Below, piece after piece: positions 27,454-36,046 of a DNA stretch of 36,046 nucleotides. Each line of letters opens with the position of its first letter. Position 1 is the stretch's first letter. The DNA comes from Nitriliruptoria bacterium. Its GTDB lineage: Bacteria > Actinomycetota > Nitriliruptoria > Euzebyales > Egibacteraceae. A model generated the notes under the pieces. It saw nothing but the letters and a program-made list of their open reading frames with translations. It did not search any database and was not told the origin of the DNA. Location: NCBI GenBank assembly GCA_003550425.1, contig PUKE01000239.1, forward strand, positions 1-36,046. Reading direction: 5' to 3'. The translations under genes and the position numbers were made by a program.

Positions 27454-28455
27454 CTAGAGGTGCGCGCCCATCAGCAGCGCGAGGTCGACGCAGCGGTCGG
27501 CGTAGCCGGCCTCGTTGTCGTACCAGCCGAGGATCTTGACCGAGCGGCCCTTGGTCATGGTCTCGCTGCTGTCGAACACCAGGCTGTGGGGGTTGCCGAT
27601 GATGTCGACGCTGACCAGGGGGTCCTCGGTGTACTCGACGACGCCGCTCATGCCCTGGGCGGCGGTGCGGAACGCCTCGTTGACCTCCTCGGCGGTGACC
27701 TCGCGCGAGACGATCGCGTTGAGGTCGGTGAGGGAGCCATCGATCACCGGGACGCGCATCGCGAGCCCGTCGAGCTTGCCGTCCAGGTGCGGCAGCACCA
27801 GGCCCACGGCGCGCGCCGCACCGGTCGAGGTGGGCACGATCGACTGCGCGGCAGCGCGCGCACGGCGCAGGTCCTTGTGGGGCGCGTCCTGCAGTCGCTG
27901 GTCCGCGGTGTAGGCGTGGATGGTGGTCATGAAGCCCTGCTCGAGCCCGAAGGCGTCGTCGAGGACCTTGGCCATCGGCGCCACGCAGTTGGTGGTGCAG
28001 CTGGCGTTGGAGACGATGTCGTGGCGCGCGGGGTCGTAGTCGCTGTCGTTGACGCCCATCACGAAGGTCTGGTCGACGCCCTTGCCCGGCGCCGAGATGA
28101 TGACCTTCTTGGCGCCGGCCTCGAGGTGCGCGGCGGCCTTGTCGCGCTGGGTGAACAGGCCGGTCGACTCGATCACGACGTCGGCGCCGAGCTGCTTCCA
28201 CGGCAGGCTCGCCGGGTCCTTCTCGGCGGTGACGGGGATCTCGGCGTCCCCGACCTTGAGGCCCTTGTCGGTGACCTCGACGGGCACGTCGAGGCGGCCG
28301 TGCACGCTGTCGTAGCGCAGGAGATGGGCGAGCGTGCCGGCGTCGGTGATGTCGTTGATGCCGACGATCTGCAGGTCGGCGTCCTTGACGAGCGCCGCGC
28401 GGAGCACGGTGCGGCCGATGCGTCCGAAGCCGTTGATGCCGATGCGAGTGGTCAT
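27454..28455 (-). CDS. gap: Glyceraldehyde-3-phosphate dehydrogenase, type I
   Basis: MTTRIGINGFGRIGRTVLRAAL, VIISAPGKGVDQTFVMGVN, IVSNASCTTNCVAPMAKVL, GWYDNEAGYADR. Confidence 0.98.
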   Translation of the reverse strand: MTTRIGINGFGRIGRTVLRAALVKDADLQIVGINDITDAGTLAHLLRYDSVHGRLDVPVEVTDKGLKVGDAEIPVTAEKDPASLPWKQLGADVVIESTGLFTQRDKAAAHLEAGAKKVIISAPGKGVDQTFVMGVNDSDYDPARHDIVSNASCTTNCVAPMAKVLDDAFGLEQGFMTTIHAYTADQRLQDAPHKDLRRARAAAQSIVPTSTGAARAVGLVLPHLDGKLDGLAMRVPVIDGSLTDLNAIVSREVTAEEVNEAFRTAAQGMSGVVEYTEDPLVSVDIIGNPHSLVFDSSETMTKGRSVKILGWYDNEAGYADRCVDLALLMGAHL

Positions 28456-28527
28456 GAGGAAGGCCCCCTCTGAACGCGGTGACGGAAGTGCGGTCAGGCC
28501 GGTCGGCGGTGCCGGCCGTGAGCGATC

Positions 28528-29529
28528 CTACCCGGGGGCTGTCCCCTGGCCACGTGCCGATCGGGCCGCGCGCTCGGACCGGGCGACCCCGAGCGCGTCG
28601 GCGAGGACCGCGGCGAGCGCGCCCTCGTCGTGCACCCGCCCCGGGCTGCCGTCCTCGCGGCGTGCCAGCAGATCCGCGCGTCGCACCGTCCGCGCGATCG
28701 GATCGCGGACCTCGGCGCCGAGCGGCTCGGCGGGCGGCGGCGCGGGTGGGCCGTCGTGGACGATGACCGGGTCGAGGACGAGACCGGGCACGTGTGCGCG
28801 CAGCGCAGCCAGGTGCTCGTCGGCGCTCAGGGAGCGCGTCTCGCCGGGCTGGGTGCTGACGTTGAGCACGTGGGCCACGCGCGGCGCGGCGGCGACCGCC
28901 TCGGCCACGGCGGGCACGAGCAGCGTGGCGATCACGCTCGTGAACAGGCTGCCGGGCCCGAGGACCACGAGGTCGGCGTGGGCGAGGGCCTCCAGCGCGG
29001 CCACGCAGGCCGGCGGGGCTGGCGGGTCGAGCCAGACCCGGCCGATGCGCCGGCCCGCCGAGGTGAGCTGGGCCTGGCCCACCAGCACCTCGTCGCCCAC
29101 CTGCCCGCACAGCCGCACGGGGGCCCGGGTGGCCGGGCGGACGCGACCCACGCAGCCGAGCAGCGTCCCGGCCTCGTCGAGGGCGGCGACCACGTCACCG
29201 CCCCGGCGCTCGGCGAGCGCCAGGAGCACGAGGTTGCCCAGCGCGTGTCCCTGCAGGTCGCCGGCGCCGAAGCGGTGGGCGAGGAGGCTGGCGAGGCGCT
29301 CCTCGCGGGCCAGCGCCAGCAGCGCCCGGCGCGCGTCGCCCGGCGGCACGATGCCGTGCTCGCGGCGCAGGCGGCCGCTCGAGCCGCCGTCGTCGGCGGC
29401 GGTGACCACCGCGGTCCGCTCGACCGGCAGGCGGCGCAGCGCGCCCAAGAGGCGGGCGAGGCCGTGACCGCCGCCCACGGCGACCACGTGGGGCCTCGGG
29501 GCGGGCGCCTGCGCGTGACCCGGGCTCAT
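28528..29529 (-). CDS. yvcK: YvcK/CofD-like gluconeogenesis factor
   Basis: VVAVGGGHGLARLLGALRRL, TAADDGGSSGRLRREHGIVPPGDARRALLAL, GHALGNLVLLAL, DLVVLGPGSLFTSVIATLLV. Confidence 0.95.
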   Translation of the reverse strand: MSPGHAQAPAPRPHVVAVGGGHGLARLLGALRRLPVERTAVVTAADDGGSSGRLRREHGIVPPGDARRALLALAREERLASLLAHRFGAGDLQGHALGNLVLLALAERRGGDVVAALDEAGTLLGCVGRVRPATRAPVRLCGQVGDEVLVGQAQLTSAGRRIGRVWLDPPAPPACVAALEALAHADLVVLGPGSLFTSVIATLLVPAVAEAVAAAPRVAHVLNVSTQPGETRSLSADEHLAALRAHVPGLVLDPVIVHDGPPAPPPAEPLGAEVRDPIARTVRRADLLARREDGSPGRVHDEGALAAVLADALGVARSERAARSARGQGTAPG

Positions 29530-29533
29530 CGGC

Positions 29534-30442
29534 TCACTCCTCGAGGCGGTCCCGGTGGTCGACCTGCACGGGCACGCCGAGCGCCCGGATGCGCTGCGCG
29601 ATCTCCTCGCCGAGGACCACCGAGCGGTGCTTGCCCCCGGTGCAGCCGACGGCGACCGTGAGGTAGCGCTTCCCCTCCTGCTGGAAGGCCGGCACCATCA
29701 GGTCGAGCAGGCCGCCGAGGCGCTCGAGGAACGCCACCGCCGTGTCGTCGCCGAGCACGTACTCCCGCACCGGCGCGTCGAGCCCGGTGTGGGGACGCAG
29801 CCGCTCCTCCCAGTGGGGGTTGGGCAGGAAGCGGACGTCGAGCACGAGGTCGGCGTCGCGTGGCGTGCCGTGCTTGAACCCGAAGGTCACCACGTGCGCC
29901 GACAGCCCCTGGTGGTCGCTGGCCGCGAAGACGTCCACGAGGCGATCGCGCAGCTGGTGGACGGTGACGCTGGTGGTGTCGATGACGAGGTCGGCCTCGG
30001 CGCGCAGGTCGCGGAGCAGCTCGCGCTCGCGGGCCACGCCGTCGGCGACGCGGTCGTCGCCGGCCAGGGGATGGGTGCGGCGCGCCTCGGTGAAGCGCGC
30101 GAGCAGCGCCTCGTCGCTGGCGTCCAGGAACAGCACCCGCAACGGGATGTCGCGCCCGCGGAGCTCCTCCAGCGTGGCCCGCAGGTCGCCGAACAGCTGG
30201 CGTCCGCGCACGTCCACCACGAGCGCGATGCGGCCCAGCGCCGCCCCGGGGCGGGCCGCGAGCTCGAACACCCGCCCGATCAGCGTCGGCGGGAGGTTGT
30301 CGATCACGAAGAAGTCGAGGTCCTCCAGCACCTTCGCGGTGGTGGTGCGACCCGCCCCCGACATCCCGGTGATGATCACGAGCTCGGGGGCCTCGGCGGG
30401 GCTGGGCGCCTCGCGCCCGCTGGGAGGGCTCATCGTGGCCAT
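29534..30442 (-). CDS. rapZ: RapZ/YvcJ nucleotide-binding protein
   Basis: LVIITGMSGAGRTTTAKVLEDLDFFVIDNLPPTLI, VTFGFKHGTPRDADLVLDVRFLPNPHW, YLTVAVGCTGGKHRSVVLGEEIA. Alternative start at 30433. Confidence 0.97.
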   Translation of the reverse strand: MATMSPPSGREAPSPAEAPELVIITGMSGAGRTTTAKVLEDLDFFVIDNLPPTLIGRVFELAARPGAALGRIALVVDVRGRQLFGDLRATLEELRGRDIPLRVLFLDASDEALLARFTEARRTHPLAGDDRVADGVARERELLRDLRAEADLVIDTTSVTVHQLRDRLVDVFAASDHQGLSAHVVTFGFKHGTPRDADLVLDVRFLPNPHWEERLRPHTGLDAPVREYVLGDDTAVAFLERLGGLLDLMVPAFQQEGKRYLTVAVGCTGGKHRSVVLGEEIAQRIRALGVPVQVDHRDRLEE

Positions 30443-30469
30443 CCTCGCACGCGCGAGGCCTCGCGGTGG

Positions 30470-32347
30470 TCAGGCCTGGCGCAGGTGGCTGGCGATGGTC
30501 TCGGCCAGCGCCTGGCTGATGCCCTCGACCTCGGTCAGCTCCTCGACCGAGGCGGCGCGCACGCGCTCGAGGGTCCCGAAGTGCGCGAGGAGCGCCTGGC
30601 GTCGGGCGGGGCCCACGCCGGGGACCTCGTCGAAGGCGGACTCGGTCATCCGCTTGCCCCGCACGGTGCGGTGATAGCGGACCGCGAACCGGTGCGCCTC
30701 GTCACGCACGCGCTGGAGCAGGAACAGGGCCTCGCTGCCGCGCGGCAGCAGCACCGGCTCGTCGCGGTCGGGCAGGAAGACCTCCTCGAGCCGCTTGGCG
30801 AGCGCCGCGAGGGACGGGCCGTCCACGCCCAGCTCCTCGAGCGCGGCGGCCGCGGCCCCCAGCTGCCCCTTGCCGCCGTCGATGAGCACCAGGTCGGGCA
30901 TCCGCGCGAACTTGCTCTCGTCGCCCTCGTCCTGCTCCGACAGGAGCCGGCGGAAGCGTCGGGTGATGACCTCGTGCATCATCGCGAAGTCGTCCTGGCC
31001 GGTCACGCCGCGGATCTTGAAGCGCCGGTACTCCGACTTGCGGGGCAGGGCGTCCTCCAGCACGACCATCGAGCCGACGCTGTCGCGACCCTGCAGCGTG
31101 GAGATGTCGTAGGCCTCGATGCGCAGGGGCGCCTCGGGCAGCGCGAGCGCCTCCTGGAGCTCCTTGAGCGACTGGCTGCGCGCGTTGAAGTCCTTGGCGC
31201 GCTTGAGGCGGTGCTGATGGAACGCCTCGACGGCGTTCTCGCGCACGGTCTCGAGGAACGTGCGCTTGTGCCCGCGCTGGGGCACCCGCACGCGCACGGC
31301 CCCGGACTGTCCGCGCGCCTCTCGGCGGATGTCGGTGAGGGCCTGCTCGAGCGTCTCGCGGTCCGGGGGCTCCTCGGGCACCAGGATCTGCCGCGGGAGC
31401 TCCTCGGCGCGCTCGGAGGCCAGCTGCAGCAGGAAGCGTCCGAGCAGCTCGCCGGTGGACAGCGCCTCGACGCGGTCTGCGGTCCAGCCCTTGCGCCCCA
31501 CCACGCGTCCCTTGCGGACGTAGAACGCCTGGAAGGCGGCCTCGAGCTCGTCGGCGTGGAAGTGGACGGCGTCGAAGTCCTCGCGGGAGTCGGCCGCCAT
31601 CTGCTGCTTGGCCAGGGCGGTCTCCACGGCCTGGAGCTGGTCGCGCAGCCGCGCGGCCGCCTCGAAGTTGAGGCGCTCGGCCTCGGCGTGCATCTGGTCG
31701 CGCAGCTCCTCGAGCACCGCGTCGGTGTCGCCCTCCAGGAAGCCGATGAGCCCGTCGACGAGCTCGCGGTGCTCCTCCGGGGTCACCTTGCCGACGCAGG
31801 GCGCCGAGCAGCGACCGATGTGATGCAGCAGGCAGGGACGGCCGGCGCGCTCGCAGCGGTCGTAGACGCCCTGCGAGCAGGTCCGCACCGGGTAGACGCG
31901 CAGCAGCAGGTCGAGCGTCTCGCGGATGGCGTAGGCGTGCGCGTAGGGCCCGAAGTAGCGGGTCCCGTCGCGCTTGGGGTTGCGCCGCACCATCGCGCGG
32001 GGCACGTCCTCGCCGAGGGTGATGGCGAGGTAGGGATAGCTCTTGTCGTCGGTGTAGCGGACGTTGTAGCGCGGGCGATGGCGCTTGATGAGGTTGTACT
32101 CGAGGTGGAGGGCGGCCACCTCGCTGTCGGTCACGATCCACTCGACGTCCCGCGCGACCTCCAGCATCGCCCGGGTGCGCTCGTGCAGCCCGCTCCAGTC
32201 GGCGAAGTAGCTCGACAGCCGGGCCCGCAGGCTCTTGGCCTTGCCGACGTAGATGACGCGGCCGTGACGGTCGCGCCATAGGTAGCAGCCGGGATCGGTG
32301 GGAATGGTCCCGGGGTCGGGCTTGAAGGCGGTCGCAGGGTTGCCCAT
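30470..32347 (-). CDS. uvrC: Excinuclease ABC subunit C
   Basis: PTDPGCYLWRDRHGRVIYVGKAKSLRARLSSYF, RYFGPYAHAYAIRETLDLLLRVYPVRTC, IEAYDISTLQGRDSVGSMVV, LVLIDGGKGQLGAA, C-terminal HhH. Confidence 0.98.
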   Translation of the reverse strand: MGNPATAFKPDPGTIPTDPGCYLWRDRHGRVIYVGKAKSLRARLSSYFADWSGLHERTRAMLEVARDVEWIVTDSEVAALHLEYNLIKRHRPRYNVRYTDDKSYPYLAITLGEDVPRAMVRRNPKRDGTRYFGPYAHAYAIRETLDLLLRVYPVRTCSQGVYDRCERAGRPCLLHHIGRCSAPCVGKVTPEEHRELVDGLIGFLEGDTDAVLEELRDQMHAEAERLNFEAAARLRDQLQAVETALAKQQMAADSREDFDAVHFHADELEAAFQAFYVRKGRVVGRKGWTADRVEALSTGELLGRFLLQLASERAEELPRQILVPEEPPDRETLEQALTDIRREARGQSGAVRVRVPQRGHKRTFLETVRENAVEAFHQHRLKRAKDFNARSQSLKELQEALALPEAPLRIEAYDISTLQGRDSVGSMVVLEDALPRKSEYRRFKIRGVTGQDDFAMMHEVITRRFRRLLSEQDEGDESKFARMPDLVLIDGGKGQLGAAAAALEELGVDGPSLAALAKRLEEVFLPDRDEPVLLPRGSEALFLLQRVRDEAHRFAVRYHRTVRGKRMTESAFDEVPGVGPARRQALLAHFGTLERVRAASVEELTEVEGISQALAETIASHLRQA

Positions 32348-32392
32348 CGCAGGGGCGATTGTGGCACCCGGTCGCGGCTCGGGCGGCGTCGG

Positions 32393-34558
32393 TCAGGACC
32401 GCGGCGCGCGGCCGCGGGAGGAGGCGCGGTCCTCGGGGTGCGCGCCGTTGGACGCGGGCTGGTAGCGCTGGGCCAGCGCAGCCAGCGCCTCGGGCTCGCC
32501 GACGATCGTCACCCGGTCCCCCGTCGTGAGCGCCACGTCACCGTCGGGCACCAGCGTGTGGCCGTTGCGGCGCACCAGCGCGACCAGGGACCCGCGCGGC
32601 AGGCCGAGCTCGCGCAGCGGTCGGCCGGCCAGCTCGGCCGACGGGCCGCGGGCGCCCACCTCGACGGCCAGCACGCGGTGCTGCAGCACCGTCTCCTTGA
32701 GCTCCTGCTCGCTGCGGGCGGCACGCCACGCGGCGGCGAAGCCCTCCTGCTCGGCGTGAGCCGCGATCTGGGCGAGGCCTCGCAGCATCGTGCCGGCGGC
32801 GTCGCGGCCGGCCACGAGGAGGAACAGCCCCTCCAGCGGCTGGTCGACCGCGCCCTGCGGGGGCTGTGCGGGCGACGCGAGGGGCGGCGCGATCCCCCCC
32901 TGGGAGCGCAGCAGCACCAGCCGGGCTCCCTGGCCAGGATCGTCGAGCAGCACCCCGGCCATCGCGACCGGCCCGGCCACGGGCAGGTCGCCCGCGCGGG
33001 CGCGCCGCACGACCTCCTCGGCGTCCAGGCCCTCGGCCGCCTCGAGGTCGGCCGCGGCCGCGGCCAGGGCGTCCTCGAAGGGCTCGGGCCCCGCGCGCTC
33101 CACCACGCGCGCGCGGGCGACGAGCTCGTCGAAGCGGTCCTCGCGGCGCGGCCCCTCCTGCTGGACGATGCCGATCAGCTCGGCGTCCAGGTTGTGGTCC
33201 TGGCGCTGGCCGAGGAGGGCGAACCAGTGGAAGATCGCCCCGTGACGCGCGACGCGATGGCGGGCCCACCAGCGCCACCACAGCAGGCACGCGAGGATCA
33301 TGCCGCCGGTGAACACGAGGTAGAGCCCGCCCATCTGCGCCACCAGCCCGACCGAGGCCACGATCCCGGCGACCTGCGGCCACGGGTACCAGGGGCTGCG
33401 AAAGCGCGGGTCGTAGGCGGGGATGCGGCTCGCGCGCATCACGATCACGGCGAGGTTCAGCAGCCCGTAGACCAGCAGGATGAAGGCGCTGGACAGCGAG
33501 GCGATGGCCTCGATGTCCAGGGCCAGGATCGCGGTGGCCATCACGCCGCCGGTGGCCACGACCGCCAGCGTGGGCGTGCCGAAGCGGCTGACGCGGGCCA
33601 GCCGCGCGCCGAGCAGCCCGTCGCGCGCCATCGCGAACGGGAAGCGCGCGGCCGCCAGGATCCCGGCGTTGCCGGTGGCCGCGAAGCCCGCCAGGGCGAC
33701 CAGGACCGCCACCGCCACGCCCGCCGCGCCGGGCAGGAGCACCTCGGTGACCGAGGCCACGGGCGTGAGGTCGTCGGCCAGGCCCTGCGGCCCCTGCAGG
33801 CCCAGCATGACCGCGGCGCCGACCACGTAGATGACCACCCCGGTCACCACCGACAGCAGCAGCCCGAGCGGGATGGTCCGCCCGGGCGCGCGCACCTCCT
33901 CGGCCACGCTGGCGACCTGCGTGAGGCCGGCGTAGGAGAAGAACACCACCCCGGTGGTCGCGATCAGGCCGCCCAGGCCCTCGGGCAGCAGCGCGCCCCC
34001 GCCACCGCCGTCGGGCGGCGTGGTGGTCCACGCCGCCAGCCCCGCGATGAGGATCCCCGCGAGCCCCACGACCATGACGCCGACGAGCACGACCTGCAGC
34101 CCGGAGGTCTTGCGCAGGCCGACGATGTTGAGGGCCGTGAAGACCCCGGTGAGCACCAGCGCCACCGGCACGACGGCCACGTCGACCACCAGGCCGAGGT
34201 AGGCCGACAGGCCCACGAAGGCGAAGGCCGTCTTGAACAGCAGCGCCGCCCACATGCCGAGGCCGCCGACGGTGCCGACGACCGGTCCCAGCGCCCGGTC
34301 GAGGAAGTAGTAGGGCCCGCCCGCCTTGGGCATGGCGGTGGCCAGCTCGGCGGTGGACAGCGCCGCGGGCAGCACGAGCACCCCGGCCAGCAGGTACGCG
34401 GGCACGATCGCGAGCCCGGCGTCGGCCGCGGCGATGCCCGGCAGCAGCAGGATGCCCGGCGCGAGCATCGCGCCCACGCAGATGGCGTAGACGTCGAGCA
34501 GGCCCAGGCGCGCCTCCAGGCGCGGTCCCTCGGCAGGCGTGCGGGTGGGCTCGGCCAT
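32393..34558 (-). CDS. APC-family amino acid permease fused to EIIA-like and TrkA-C-like domains
   Basis: N-terminal permease (LGLLDVYAICVGAMLAPGILLLPGIAAADAG..., GGPYYFLDRALGP); C-terminal LEGLFLLVAGRDAAGTMLRGLAQIAAHAEQEGF... and LAGRPLRELGLPRGSLVALVRRNGHTLVPDGDVALTTGDRVTIVGEPEALAAL. Confidence 0.88.
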   Translation of the reverse strand: MAEPTRTPAEGPRLEARLGLLDVYAICVGAMLAPGILLLPGIAAADAGLAIVPAYLLAGVLVLPAALSTAELATAMPKAGGPYYFLDRALGPVVGTVGGLGMWAALLFKTAFAFVGLSAYLGLVVDVAVVPVALVLTGVFTALNIVGLRKTSGLQVVLVGVMVVGLAGILIAGLAAWTTTPPDGGGGGALLPEGLGGLIATTGVVFFSYAGLTQVASVAEEVRAPGRTIPLGLLLSVVTGVVIYVVGAAVMLGLQGPQGLADDLTPVASVTEVLLPGAAGVAVAVLVALAGFAATGNAGILAAARFPFAMARDGLLGARLARVSRFGTPTLAVVATGGVMATAILALDIEAIASLSSAFILLVYGLLNLAVIVMRASRIPAYDPRFRSPWYPWPQVAGIVASVGLVAQMGGLYLVFTGGMILACLLWWRWWARHRVARHGAIFHWFALLGQRQDHNLDAELIGIVQQEGPRREDRFDELVARARVVERAGPEPFEDALAAAAADLEAAEGLDAEEVVRRARAGDLPVAGPVAMAGVLLDDPGQGARLVLLRSQGGIAPPLASPAQPPQGAVDQPLEGLFLLVAGRDAAGTMLRGLAQIAAHAEQEGFAAAWRAARSEQELKETVLQHRVLAVEVGARGPSAELAGRPLRELGLPRGSLVALVRRNGHTLVPDGDVALTTGDRVTIVGEPEALAALAQRYQPASNGAHPEDRASSRGRAPRS

Positions 34559-34687
34559 GGGTGGCGGTCTCCCTGGGCTCGGCGGGCGCGCTCGCGCTCG
34601 GCCCCGGCGGCGCGCGCCCGCGCCAGGCTGACGAGCCCGCCAGCCGCGCACAACCCGCGCGGTCGCCACGGGCGCGCCGACGCCCGG

Positions 34688-36046
<1,359 letters not shown>

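Noticed and set aside
28500-28528. GGCCGG...CCGGCC hairpin after yvcK as a terminator
   Set aside because: Only a 6-bp stem with a 9-nt loop; too weak in this GC context.

Overview
High-GC actinobacterial-type chromosomal segment. Both edges cut a gene: glutamine synthetase on the left and uvrA on the right. I support 24 protein-coding genes, most of them housekeeping: GSI-type glnA, amt, nadE, an EAL protein, dtd, panB, a PduO-type cobalamin adenosyltransferase, mgtE, an Rpf-like LysM protein, an ABA4-like protein, a sulfite-oxidase-family enzyme, ppk1, a heterodimeric ABC exporter, a gamma-glutamyltransferase, a lipoprotein SBP, secG, an M56/BlaI pair, tpiA-pgk-gap, yvcK-rapZ-uvrC, an APC permease and uvrA. 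No rRNA, tRNA, CRISPR array, transposase, phage genes or obvious defence cassette were seen. The best leads are: (1) a four-half-site GlnR-like box with exact 11-bp spacing between divergent amt and nadE; (2) no whiA in the otherwise canonical uvrC-rapZ-yvcK-(whiA)-gap-pgk-tpiA-secG cluster, which also carries a BlaI/M56 insertion; (3) an APC permease with an EIIA-like domain that appears to have lost both key histidines, plus a TrkA-C-like tail; (4) a 43-aa Cys-rich microprotein absent from the ORF track; (5) perfect GC hairpins after each of gap, pgk and tpiA, and a 23-bp perfect hairpin after the rpf-like gene; (6) short intergenic tandem repeats able to form alternative hairpins; (7) an SBP gene with no ATG/GTG/TTG start, probably CTG overlapping the secG stop. 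No wholly new multi-gene system is convincingly visible. All calls come from reading the sequence without database searches.
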